Numbered from the stretch's first letter, positions 44,018-52,648 are shown. The stretch: DNA of 64,000 bases from Io17-Chloro-G2 sp963663135 (GCA_963663135.2 CAXXRM010000002.1:372001-436000), one strand, 5' to 3'. Translations and numbers: made by a program. Notes: generated by a model not told the origin, from the sequence alone.

Positions 44018-44896
44018 CTACTCCGCCCTGGCCACCCGTCGCAGGAAGGTGCTCAGCAGGTCGACTCCAGCCACCAGCAGCAGATACCAGATAATAAGCA
44101 GCGTCACGTCGGTGTAGTGGAACCAGCCCAGGCGAAGCGTGAATTCCCGCCCCAGCCCGCCGGCGCTCACGAATCCCACCACCACCGTCGTCCTGATTAT
44201 CACCTCCCAGCGGTACAGCAGGTAGGTGATGAATTGGGGTATGGCCTGGGGCAGGATGCCGTACAGCAGGACCTGCATGTTTCCCGCGCCGCTGGCCCGC
44301 AGCGCCCGCGCCGGAGCATGGTCCAGGTTCTCCACCACCTCGGCTGTCAGCCTCCCAACTATCCCATAGTTGTGCAGTCCCAGCGCTACCGCTCCCGGCA
44401 GGATGCCCGGGGACAGGAAGAACACGATGATCATCGCCAGCACTAGCTCTGGGACCCCCCGGGAGAAGGTGTAGGACCCGCGTGTCAGGTGGTAGGCTGC
44501 CCGCCCGATGTTTGACGGCCTGCCTCCCAGCGTTCCGTCGCTCACGTTCCGCGCGGCCATCAGGAGCGTCGCAAAGGCCCCTACTCCGGCAATGGCGATA
44601 GCCAGGAGGCTCATCGCCAGCGTTTCTGACGCCAGCTTCCCTGTCTCCAGCCACCGTCCCGCCTGGACGTAGGCCGGACGGGCGTCCGAGTTCAGCCCAA
44701 GCAGCAACTCCAGGAACCGCACCCCGTTGCCCCACGTCCCCGCCGCGAACAAGCCGGAGAAACCCTCGGCGTCCCCGAAAACGATGAACCCCCACGACGC
44801 AGCGGCCAGCAACATGAACGCAGAGAGAGAAGCCCTCGCGAACGTCGTCCTCCGCCGTGCCCGATATGGCGTTCCCAATGCCCGCCCTTCCGTCAC
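44018..44896 (-). CDS. phnE: PhnE-type ABC permease (second permease)
   Basis: The 292-residue integral membrane protein has several hydrophobic helices and the PhnE-family coupling region: GVPELVLAMIIVFFLSPGIL, then VVENLDHAPARALRASGAG, then YGILPQAIPQFITYLLYRWE. The end has VVGFVSAGGLGREFTLRLGW. The GTG start at 44894-44896 overlaps the stop of the first permease in GTGA. With phnD, phnC and the other permease it forms an importer for phosphonate or a related oxyanion. The open frame extends far upstream, but that part is a shadow of the first permease. Confidence 0.87.
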   Translation of the reverse strand: MTEGRALGTPYRARRRTTFARASLSAFMLLAAASWGFIVFGDAEGFSGLFAAGTWGNGVRFLELLLGLNSDARPAYVQAGRWLETGKLASETLAMSLLAIAIAGVGAFATLLMAARNVSDGTLGGRPSNIGRAAYHLTRGSYTFSRGVPELVLAMIIVFFLSPGILPGAVALGLHNYGIVGRLTAEVVENLDHAPARALRASGAGNMQVLLYGILPQAIPQFITYLLYRWEVIIRTTVVVGFVSAGGLGREFTLRLGWFHYTDVTLLIIWYLLLVAGVDLLSTFLRRVARAE

Positions 44897-45690
44897 GACA
44901 CCAGGCTCCGCCGCACGTAGGTGCTCCACGCGTCGACCACCACGATTATCCCCACCAGGAATATCAGCAGCGTCCAGACCTGGCTGAACAGCAGGTCGTG
45001 CATCGAAAGCTGGATTTGGTATCCCAGTCCCTGAATCCCCACAAAACTCAGGATAGCAGCGGACCGGATGCCGCACTCGAGGCGGTAAAAGGTATAGCTC
45101 AGAATATCGGGCAGGGCCATCTGGAAGTGTCCGTACATCAGAACACCCAGCGGCGGCGCTCCCGACGCCCGCAGCGCCCGCAGCGGCGGCTGGGGAACAT
45201 CCTGCATCAGCTCGGCGTAAATCCGCCCCAGGATGCCTCCATAGGGGAGGGCCAGCGCCAGGATGCCAGCCATCGGCGACAGCCCCATGGCCGCCACCAG
45301 CAGCACGGCCCACACCAGCTCATGGACCGACCGCAGTCCTGCCAGGAAAACCCGTGAACCGACCATCAATGGGCGCTGCCACGGCGACGCCTCCCGGAGC
45401 ACTGTCCCTGAGGCTATTACTCCCAAGGGCAGCCCGATGGCCACGGCCAGGGTTATCCCTGCAACCGCGTAGGCGAGGGTGTACCAGCTCGCCTTGACCG
45501 CGATGGCCAGGAATTCAGGCGTAAGGTCAGGGGGAAACAGCGCGAGAAGGAACCGCAGCGCGGAGGCTCCTCCCCCGGAGTGGACCAGCGGAGCGTCCCA
45601 GTCGATGTTGGTCAGGCTCCAGCCCAGCGCCGCCAACAGCGCGAGGGTCAGCAGCAGCCGGTTTTCCAACAGCGATGGGAGGGACTTCAG
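44893..45690 (-). CDS. phnE: PhnE-type ABC permease (first permease)
   Basis: The permease (about 265 residues) has a membrane segment LLLTLALLAALGW, then AVAIGLPLGVIASGTVLREA, the motif RSVHELVWAVLLVAAMGLSP, and the coupling helix PQPPLRALRASGAPPLGVLM. The end has ILSFVGIQGLGYQIQLSM. No ATG or GTG is available at the phnC junction; a CTG at 45688-45690 overlaps the phnC TGA as CTGA and is my best choice. A TTG a few codons later is an alternative. It would form a heterodimeric channel with the second permease. Confidence 0.83.
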   Translation of the reverse strand: MKSLPSLLENRLLLTLALLAALGWSLTNIDWDAPLVHSGGGASALRFLLALFPPDLTPEFLAIAVKASWYTLAYAVAGITLAVAIGLPLGVIASGTVLREASPWQRPLMVGSRVFLAGLRSVHELVWAVLLVAAMGLSPMAGILALALPYGGILGRIYAELMQDVPQPPLRALRASGAPPLGVLMYGHFQMALPDILSYTFYRLECGIRSAAILSFVGIQGLGYQIQLSMHDLLFSQVWTLLIFLVGIIVVVDAWSTYVRRSLVS

Positions 45691-46541
45691 CGGAAGGCCC
45701 CCGGAGGAGGTATCCTGCTCTGGAGAGCCGGGTCGGCGGCCGCAGGGAAAGGCATTGCGTCCCGTTCCGGCGTATCCGAAAGGGGCGCTTCCAGGTGGTA
45801 GAGATCGTCCAGCGTGGGCCCGGTTACGGCTTCGGCAGGCAGGTCGAAGGCCAGATTCCCCGCCCTCAGTCCGATGACCCGGGTGCAGAACCGCCGGATC
45901 AGTTCCGGCGAGTGCATGCTGACAACAAGGGCCCGCCCGCAGTCTTCCGTCAGCCCCGTCAGCAGGCGCAATATCTCCCCGGCCAGAGCCGGATCCAGGG
46001 ACGCCACCGGCTCGTCGGCCAGCACCACCCGGGGGGACTGCACCATCAGCCGGGCGATGGCCGCCCGCTGCTGCTCCCCGCCGGACAGATGGGACGTTCG
46101 TTCCCACGCCTTGTCGCCAATGCCCATCCGTTCCAGTGCGCTCTCAGCCAGCCGCCGGTCCTGGGGCCACACCAGCGACGCGGCGGAGCGCAGCAGGCCC
46201 CACTGCCCCAGCCGTCCCGCCAGCACGTTGTGCAGCACCGGAAGGTGGGGCACCAGGTCGTACTGCTGGTGGACGATCCCCACCAGACGCGACAGTTCCC
46301 GGCCAGGCTTCACCAGCGCCAACTCCTTCCCGCCAATGGCCACGGTGCCGGTGTCCGGTTGCAGGATGCCTGCCAGCAGGTACAGCAGCGTCGTCTTGCC
46401 GCTGCCGCTGGGGCCGGCCAACGCCACTCGTTCCCCGGGCAGGACGGAAAAGCTCACCGGGCAGAGGGCTGGAACTTGCGAATAGCTCTTGCTGACCCCG
46501 GCGGCCGTGACCAACGGTTGCTGCGGAACGGCTATGCTCAT
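45687..46541 (-). CDS. phnC: ABC transporter ATP-binding protein, PhnC type
   Basis: The 284-residue ATPase has Walker A GPSGSGKTTLLYLLAGI, the signature LSGGEQQRAAIARLM, Walker B VVLADEPVASLDP and the H-loop VVSMHSPEL. It resembles the PhnC/phosphonate-import branch. Its ATG overlaps the phnD stop as ATGA, so all four genes are coupled. It energises the two PhnE permeases. Confidence 0.9.
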   Translation of the reverse strand: MSIAVPQQPLVTAAGVSKSYSQVPALCPVSFSVLPGERVALAGPSGSGKTTLLYLLAGILQPDTGTVAIGGKELALVKPGRELSRLVGIVHQQYDLVPHLPVLHNVLAGRLGQWGLLRSAASLVWPQDRRLAESALERMGIGDKAWERTSHLSGGEQQRAAIARLMVQSPRVVLADEPVASLDPALAGEILRLLTGLTEDCGRALVVSMHSPELIRRFCTRVIGLRAGNLAFDLPAEAVTGPTLDDLYHLEAPLSDTPERDAMPFPAAADPALQSRIPPPGAFR

Positions 46542-47440
46542 CTGATGATTTCCAGTTCCCTGGCCACGTCCTCGATGGCCTCGTAGTTATCGTTGCTGGT
46601 GGTAATGAACTTCTCGGTGCTGAACAGGTCCAGGATTTCCCCATGCTCTTCGGGATTCAGGTCCAGCAGGGCCTGCCGGATTTTGTCCGTGAAGCCTTCC
46701 CCGTAAACTTTGTCCAGGTTGCCCTGGACCGTCCAGTTGTAGTCGTAGTAGGCGGGAGTGATGTAGAACTCTTTCACCTTGCCGGTGTCCGCCTGGTTCT
46801 CCCGCACCGCCCGGTCCCAGACGTCCTCATTCAGCGCCCCCAGGTCGAAGGCCCCGCTCTCCACCAGTTGCCATGTCGTGTCGTGGGAACCGGAGAAGTT
46901 GGGCTCCTGCCGGAAGTCGGTGGCCGCGTCGATCCCCGCCTGCTTCAGGAAGTACCTGGGCATCAGGTGGCCGGATGTGGAGCTGGGGCTGCCGAAGGTG
47001 ATGCTCAGGTCTCCCGCCTGCGCCTTCAGGTCCTCCAGCGACTCCAGGTTCAGGTCGGCCCGGGCGACTAACTTGGAGTGGAAGACAGCGTCGTGTTCCC
47101 GCTGGGCGATGGTCACAGCCCCGGGTTTCTGCAGCCGGGCTTGCACGCCGGTCAATCCTCCAAAGAACGCCAGGTGCAGCTGGTTCTGGGAGAAGGCGGT
47201 AACCACCGCCGCGTAGTCCACGCTGGGAACGAACTTCACCGGCACCCCCAGCGCGTCGGACAGGTACTTGGCGAAGGACTCGTAGCGGCGGGCCAGCCGG
47301 GCGGTGTTCTGGTCGGGGACGCCCCCGACCTTTAGCGCCGGAAGGTCATTGTCTGGTGACCCCGAGCAGGCGGCAATGCCCGGCATCAGGGATACCGTGG
47401 CGAGGATTGCGAGCAGGGGAAATAAACGAAAGATGTTCAT
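46538..47440 (-). CDS. phnD: Periplasmic/lipoprotein substrate-binding protein, PhnD family (putative selenate type)
   Basis: The 300-residue protein has a lipoprotein signal ending GIAACSG (lipid-modified Cys). The body matches PhnD-like binders: PALKVGGVPDQNTARLARRY, FVPSVDYAAVVTAFSQNQLH, LAFFGGLTGVQARLQ and ITFGSPSSTSGHLMPRYFLK. The end carries EFYITPAYYDYNWTVQGNLD. From memory, the last two motifs fit the subgroup annotated as putative selenate ABC transporter binding proteins better than classic PhnD, but phosphonate or phosphite remain possible. Its ribosome-binding site (GAGGG, six bases before ATG) lies within a long stem described separately. It is the first gene of the importer operon. 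Confidence 0.85.
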   Translation of the reverse strand: MNIFRLFPLLAILATVSLMPGIAACSGSPDNDLPALKVGGVPDQNTARLARRYESFAKYLSDALGVPVKFVPSVDYAAVVTAFSQNQLHLAFFGGLTGVQARLQKPGAVTIAQREHDAVFHSKLVARADLNLESLEDLKAQAGDLSITFGSPSSTSGHLMPRYFLKQAGIDAATDFRQEPNFSGSHDTTWQLVESGAFDLGALNEDVWDRAVRENQADTGKVKEFYITPAYYDYNWTVQGNLDKVYGEGFTDKIRQALLDLNPEEHGEILDLFSTEKFITTSNDNYEAIEDVARELEIIR

Positions 47441-47541
47441 CCAAGACCCTCTGTGGTCGTTGCAGGCAGTAAAAGGCGCGGAAAACGGGACGTCAGGATA
47501 CTCCGACGGAATACCTAGAACGTGACTGCCGAGGGTCTTGG
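47441..47541 (-). promoter_or_regulatory. Structured leader sequestering the phnD ribosome-binding site
   Basis: GAGGGTCTTGG (47441-47451 in the leftward sense) contains the phnD ribosome-binding site and directly abuts the ATG. It is perfectly complementary to CCAAGACCCTC at 47531-47541. Inside, GGCAGT (47525-47530) pairs with ACTGCC (47465-47470), and a CGTCGGA/TCC-T-GACG hairpin lies in the loop. This makes a three-helix leader that would hide the start site until opened. Confidence 0.6.
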
Positions 47542-47847
47542 GAGGAGGCCGCTAGAACCGGTGCGCTAGCGGCGGGTTAGCCCTTGGGACCGCCCGTCAG
47601 TACAGGCCCCGTGGTCCCGGGCTCAAGTGAAGCCGGTGGATAGGATGCGGAAGAAGTGGCGCAGAGCCGACGAAAAAACGCTGATAGGTAGCACGCCACC
47701 AAGTCTAAACCGGCGGAAAATGGATGTCAACCTGAGGTGCTGTTCGTGCAGGGCAATCGCATTTTATACAAGTATAGGAGATCGATTAACTTGAGGTCAT
47801 CATACGGGAGGGGATGTGTGGGATGGCCTCAAGAATTGGAGTTGCAT
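47542..47847. other. Intergenic region upstream of the importer operon
   Basis: Roughly 300 bases with no gene seen. It should contain the leftward promoter of phnD. A GGGACC/GGTCCC inverted pair occurs near 47588-47618. The right edge enters the dead ISAs1 element. Confidence 0.45.
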
Positions 47848-48984
47848 CGATTGTCGATCACTCCTGAGTCCTGGAGGACCCAAGAATGGACCGGGCCAAG
47901 CGACATGAATTTCCGGACATCATCGTGATTACCCTTTGCGCCGTGATTTGCGGCGCCGACAATTGGGTTTAGATAGAGGAGTTCGGTAAGGCCAAGAGCG
48001 ATTGGTTCGCCAGGTTCCTGAAACTGCCCAATGGCATTTCTTCCCACAACACACTCGGGCCCACGACACATTTGGGCTTCTTCGGTCTCTTGGACCCGGA
48101 GCAGTTCGGTGCTCGCTTCACCGCCTGGGTGGGCCAGGTAAGCGAACTGGGCCAGGCGAAGTGGTGGCCATTGACGGCAAAACTCTCCGGAGGCACCACG
48201 ACCGGGCCCAAGGCAGGACGCCTCTGCATATGGTGAGCGCCTGGGCGTCCGAGAACCGCCTGGTGTTGGGCCAGACCCGCACGGCGGGACACTCCAACGA
48301 ATCCAACGAAATCACCGCAATTCCCGAACTACTTTCGCTGCTGGAGTTGAAGGGATGCCTGATCACCATCGACGCTATGGGCTGCCAGAAGAACATCGCC
48401 AGCCAGATAGTGGACGGGGCTCGGATTATCTGTTGGCCGTCAAGTCTAACCAAGGGAAGTTGCATGAGAACATAAGGGACGTGTTTGCCTGCGCAGAAAG
48501 GGAGGGGTTCTGCGGGGTGGCCCACAGTTGCCATGAACAGGTCAGCAAGGGGCACGGCAGGCTGGAGCGTCGGCAGTGCTGGGTAATAACGGACGAGGGA
48601 GAACTGGCGTACGTGGACCCCGCCCAGCAGTGGGCTGGCCTGGGCAGCGCGGCCAAAGTCATCTATGAACGGGGACTGGACTCCGGGACGCCGGCGGACA
48701 TCCGTTACTACATTTGCAGCTATCCGGCGGAGGTGTCGCAACTCCTGAAGGCATCACGGGGCCACTGGGGCATCGAGAACAGCCTGCACTGGGTCTTGGA
48801 TATGGCTTTCGATGAGGACCGGAGCAGGGTCAGGACTGGTCATGCCGACCAGAACCTGGCAGTAATCAGACACTTGGCGCTGAACTTGCTCAAACAGGAA
48901 ACCAGCGCCAAAATCGGCATCAAAGCCAAACGAAAGAAGGCTGCCCGGGACCAGGACTACCTGCTCAAAATCATCTCCCATTAA
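47848..48984 (+). pseudogene. ISAs1-family transposase, inactivated
   Basis: Pieces of an ISAs1-type DDE transposase lie in order across frames: LEDPRMDRAKRHEFPDIIVI with CGADNWV, then EVVAIDGKTLRRHHDRAQGR (first Asp), TIDAMGCQKNIASQIVDG (second Asp), YLLAVKSNQGKLHENIRDVF, and GHWGIENSLHWVLDMAFDED (catalytic Glu region). Inactivating changes include a TGA before LEDPR, a TAG after DNWV, and frameshifts before IDGKT and after IVDG. The C-terminal frame 48355-48984 is intact. No terminal repeats were recognised. Confidence 0.75.
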
Positions 48985-49258
48985 AATGCGATTGCCCCCC
49001 GTCTCCTCCCCATCGGTCTTGCGGCCTAGCGTCCCGCGCCGACCGGCTCGGTCGAGCTTCACCCTGGGGCGCTTGTTCTCGTCCCATCCCAGGGGGACCT
49101 GCCGTAGGGGGAGAGTGAGATCCTTGAGGTGGCCGTCCCCGAGCCGGGGGGATATGGCGGCCCCTGTGGGGCCACTTTTGCGTTTCAGGCTCGGATTGCA
49201 CCGTGCCGTTCCATGTATTGGGGATTTTTCCGTTGCCCGCTCCCGTCCCGTTCCAGCC
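48985..49258. other. Gap between the ISAs1 remnant and the surface-protein gene
   Basis: No gene is recognised. A small rightward hairpin (GGCCCC-TGT-GGGGCC at 49159-49173) is followed by ACTTTT and may be a weak terminator. Confidence 0.4.
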
Positions 49259-51444
49259 CTACGGCGTCGGGTTGACGAAGTTGGAGATGGGTCCGGCGCC
49301 TGCCGCGTTGATGGCCTTGACCCGGTAGGCGTGTTGCACTCCCGGCGTGATGTTCGTGTCCGTGTAGGTGGTGGCGGTGCTCTGTGTGTCCGCCACGTAC
49401 ACCAGCAGGGTGTCCTCTCCCTCGGTGGGCCTCCGGCGCAGGATCTGGTAGCCCGTGATGCTGTCGTCGTTGGGGGCTTCCCAGCTCAATACGATATGGC
49501 CGTCCCCGTTCACCACCGCCGTAAGGTTCTGAGGCGCGGGCGGCGGCCCAGCGGGCTCGTTCTCCGCCACCGCGGCGGTCGGCTCGCTGGTCAGCGACTC
49601 GTCGTTGCCCCCGTCGTCGGTGAAGGAGACTTGCACCTTGATGGTCTTGCCCTCGTCGTCGTCGGCCAGGGTGTAGTTGCTGGCGGTGGCGCCTCCGATG
49701 TCTGCATCGTCAGCCAGCGACTGGTAGGTGAAGGTTGCACTGGTCAGGCCGTCGTCGTCCGCAATATCGGTCGTGGAGGATGTCAGGGTCTCCCCGACTT
49801 GGGCCGTCCCGTTGATGGTGGGCGCGCCCGTGGCCGGGGTGTTGGGAGGAGGAGCAGCAGCCGCCACCGCGCCCGTTGCGGCGCTGGTCAGAATCTCGCC
49901 GTTGCCTCCGTCGTCGGTGAAGCTCACCCGGACCTTGACTGCCTTGCCCTCGTCGGCGGCAACAAGGGTGTAGCTGCTGGCGGTGGCGCCTCCGATGTCA
50001 GCATCGTCAGCCAGCCACTGGTAGGCGAAGGCAGCGTTGTAAAGGCCGTCGTCGTCGGCTATGTCGGCGGTGCCGGCGGTGAGGGTCTCGCCCACCTGGG
50101 CGGCGCCGGTGATGGTGGGCAGCCCGGTGGCCGGGGTGTTCGGCCCCGGAACGGCCAGCAGAAGCCCGCCGGACAGCTTCCCGGCGTCCTCCGTGCGCAG
50201 ATCGCGCCGTCGGCCTCGCAGTCGGTGGTGGCGTTCAGGTCTATGGCCACGGCGGCGCTGGACCCGGGGGTGACGGTGATCTCCCATCGGATGTTCTTGC
50301 CCGGCTCCAGCCGGCGCACATAAGTCACCGATCCCCCAGTCACGGTGAACGCATGGTCCCGCACCGTCGTGTAGCTGAAGTCCGGCTTGGGAGCCTCGCT
50401 GAACCGCAGCTCGAAGGTGAACTCGTCCTGGCCGTTGTGGGACGACGGCACGTTATGGGCGCTGGCCGTCAGCGGGGCCGAAGCCGTGTCATCCGAGGCC
50501 GAAGCGGTGTTGTCTTGGGCCGGGGCCGTGTCGTTCGTGACCGCCTGCCCGCTGAAGGAGTCCGCCTTCCTGCCCCGGATGTCCCGAATGAAATCGGGGC
50601 CGTCGGGAGCTGTGTAGTCCACAGTCACCGTGTCCTCAGCCTCCACCGCAGAGGACAGAAGCAGCAGCACATCGGATTGGCCCACCTTGACGCCGTTGAA
50701 CGGACGGGATTCCTCGTTGACGTTCACGGCAAAGACGGCCTGGGGCAGCGAGACGCCCGTGTCCAGTTCCTCGTTGTAGGTCAGCGTCAGGATGTCGCCG
50801 TCCATTGTGGCCGACCGGAGCTGCAGGCCCGTCGCCGTCACCACGGTGGGTGCGCTGGTCAGCGTCTCCTCTTGGCCGGCATCGTCGGTGAAGGACACCC
50901 TCACCCTGATGGCCTTGCCCATGTCTCCAGAAGTCAGGGTGTACGTTGACTCTGTGGCGCCAGGGATATCCGCGTCTTCGGACAGCCACTGGTATTGGAA
51001 GACGACATCCTCCAGGCCGTCGACGTCCTCAATGCCCGTGGTGTCGGCCGACAGCGTCTGCCCCAGCTCCGGTATCCCATCGATCCTCGTCTCACCTTCG
51101 GCCGGGGTGTTCTCAACAACCTGGTGCGCCGATGACGAAGGGCCCGGAATCGTCGTGGTGGGCTCGTTGGTCAGCACCCGGTTTCCGATGGCGCATGGAG
51201 CGCCCGCGACTGGGTCCTCCGGTGGGTCGCCGGAGCCGATTATCCCTGCGCGGACCGAGTTGCCGGGCAGGACAATGACGATGTCGCCGCTGGTTTCAGG
51301 CTGGACGTGGACGGTAATTTTATCCGAGGGCCGGTCCTTCCAGGGCGCACTGATGACCGTGCCCCCCGTGATTTCCAGCATGTCGTCCCTGGGGAGCCCA
51401 GCTCCGACCCACACCGGCTCGCTGAATTCGATGTCGAAGGTGAA
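49259..51444 (-). pseudogene. Ig-like/fibronectin repeat surface protein, truncated and frameshifted
   Basis: Leftward coding pieces form a repetitive extracellular protein. Near the 5' side is a SwmB/Ig-like domain (DGDILTLTYNEELDTGV). Repeats of about 90 residues share QVGETLTA, FQYQWLxxDADIxGAT and KVRVSFTDDAGN. A final Fn3 domain has PQNLTAVVNGDGHIVLSWEA. The frame breaks near 50205 at ICARRT; skipping two bases resumes with CTEDAGKLSGGLLLAVPGP. The 5' end is cut exactly at the IS1595 terminal repeat (51445), after FTFDIEFSEPVW, so start and signal peptide are missing. Function would be cell-surface binding or adhesion, but no intact product remains. Confidence 0.75.
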
Positions 51445-51467
51445 AGGTAATTATCCCCGCATTGCAC
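51445..51467 (+). repeat. Left terminal inverted repeat of the IS1595 transposon
   Basis: It contains GGTAATTATCCCCGCATTGC and is the exact reverse complement of 54099-54121 over 23 bases; with one mismatch it extends to 26. Confidence 0.9.
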
Positions 51468-51534
51468 AGGATATTAGGAACTGAAACATAATACCCTCGA
51501 TTGCTTTCTTGAGCGCAAAATATCCGACCTCGGC

Positions 51535-51562
51535 TTGCTTCGGTAGGCGAGTCTGGTATAAT
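51535..51562 (+). promoter_or_regulatory. Strong promoter of the left-end transcription unit
   Basis: TTGCTT (51535-51540), a 16-base spacer, then TATAAT (51557-51562) with a TGG extension. The predicted start site is at about 51569, coinciding with an ATG. Confidence 0.65.
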
Positions 51563-51568
51563 GGTAGA

Positions 51569-51727
51569 ATGCCAGGTTCCAAGCAAAAGAACCAGTTACG
51601 CCCTTCCTATGAGGAAGGTGATTTACGGGATAAGTCCATCGAAAAGAAGCAACGGGTTGGCTTCCAGCCTAAAGACCTGTTACGCATTATCCGTAAAGCG
51701 ACTGAGAAGGCCCCTGACGGGGCCTAG
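51569..51727 (+). CDS. Possible leaderless mini-protein (52 residues)
   Basis: The frame begins at the predicted transcription start with ATG and encodes a basic, lysine-rich peptide (MPGSKQKNQLRPSYEEGDLR ... PKDLLRIIRKATEKAPDGA). There is no ribosome-binding site, so translation would be leaderless. The overlap with four strong hairpins makes a non-coding RNA at least as likely. No homologue is recognised. Confidence 0.25.
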   Translation: MPGSKQKNQLRPSYEEGDLRDKSIEKKQRVGFQPKDLLRIIRKATEKAPDGA

Positions 51728-51808
51728 AGCCGTAATAACAGTACGGCTTGCCAAACCAAGACGGGGCCGAGGTTGACGAGTCGCATGGCTTATCACCTCC
51801 TTTTGCGA

Positions 51809-51841
51809 GAGAGTGCCAGATTGTGGCTGGCGCTCTCTTTT
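51809..51841 (+). terminator. Intrinsic terminator of the left-end unit
   Basis: GAGAGTGCCAG pairs with CTGGCGCTCTC (one G-T pair, 11 bp), followed by TTTT. It ends the transcript from the promoter at 51535-51562. Confidence 0.75.
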
Positions 51842-51856
51842 GCTTTGGTCGAAACA

Positions 51857-52621
51857 TTAGGGAAAAGCCCTGGCTGAAACGCCAGGAGCTTCTGAATGGC
51901 CTAGATTTGCCTTTGCCTCATTGTATATCTGAATACGATGCTTAATGTCCAAAAGGAAAGTTTCATCGTCCGGTGATAGTTGCCACACATTGGTGTCCAG
52001 GATTAGCGTCATCGTTCCACCAGAGGTTAGATCTACTACCTCTTGTTGAGTATTTGGAACCGGTGGTGCGGACGGTGGTGGAGTAAGTCTCTCAGTAGAA
52101 TGAGTGGTTCCTTCATTCTTCCGCGGTTGAACTCTCTTGGTCTTAGGCTTGGATGACGAACGCGTGGTCAGATGCTGCGACAAATTCAGACCTGCGTCTT
52201 TTGCGAGACCGGTAAAGAAGCTCTTGCATTTTGGGACTGTCTCTCCCGTTGCTCCCAGTTCGTTAAGGTATGCCGTTAGTTGACCGTTTGTTACTCTCTC
52301 AATATCAAGCTTATGTTCCCACTCAGGGAACCCAATATCCATCAGGTCCCTACAGACGCTTCTTATATCATTATCACTAGAGTCAAGGAGTCGATTCAGA
52401 CGGTCTGTCGGCGCATAGTTGGAGTCCAAAAGCTCTAGGGATACCATGGTTGGTCTCAAAACCGATATCATTGCACCTGAAAGGCCAAGGCTGTTCCAAA
52501 ACCCGCTGTGAAATGGCGACGGCAGAGGCTGTTTCCCTCGAAACTTGTCGATTAGGTTTTTCCAGCTTCGGTATGGAGCGTATGGTGGTGGTTTTCGTTC
52601 GACAGCTTGCTGGTTAGGCAT
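51857..52621 (-). CDS. DUF5343-like cargo protein
   Basis: The 254-residue protein resembles the DUF5343 family: PPYAPYRSWKNLIDKFRGKQ at the start, a winged-helix-like middle (LLDSSDNDIRSVCRDLMDIG, VTNGQLTAYLNELGATGETV), FFTGLAKDAGLNLSQHL, a flexible proline/threonine-rich linker, and a short C-terminal strand-helix unit (GGTMTLILDTNVWQLSPDD). The function of the family is unknown. The start has AGGAG six bases upstream. It is transcribed away from the 113-residue gene from a shared regulatory gap, as expected for jointly controlled cargo. The gene is intact. Confidence 0.7.
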   Translation of the reverse strand: MPNQQAVERKPPPYAPYRSWKNLIDKFRGKQPLPSPFHSGFWNSLGLSGAMISVLRPTMVSLELLDSNYAPTDRLNRLLDSSDNDIRSVCRDLMDIGFPEWEHKLDIERVTNGQLTAYLNELGATGETVPKCKSFFTGLAKDAGLNLSQHLTTRSSSKPKTKRVQPRKNEGTTHSTERLTPPPSAPPVPNTQQEVVDLTSGGTMTLILDTNVWQLSPDDETFLLDIKHRIQIYNEAKANLGHSEAPGVSARAFP

Positions 52622-52648
52622 CTCGTCTCCTAGTATCTTTTATGTCCC

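Larger units (their letters stand above)
51569..51841 (+). ncRNA. Candidate structured RNA at the left end of the transposon
   Basis: From the predicted start site to the terminator, about 270 bases contain six local hairpins: CCTTCC-5-GGAAGG (51602-51618), GGTTGG-CTT-CCAGCC (51655-51669), TTACG-7-CGTAA (51680-51696), AGGCCCC-TGAC-GGGGCCT (51708-51725), AGCCGTA-7-TACGGCT (51728-51748) and the terminator stem (51809-51837). Their density, plus a promoter and terminator of its own, suggests a functional non-coding RNA. It matches no RNA family that I know (not tmRNA, RNase P, 6S or SRP RNA). A small reading frame also spans the first 159 bases, so a mini-protein is the alternative. Confidence 0.45.

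Noticed and set aside
45263..46586. Several long rightward frames opposite the phnC/phnE genes
   Set aside because: They are antisense shadows in GC-rich DNA and are rich in Arg/Pro/Gln without domains; the leftward ABC transporter motifs are complete.
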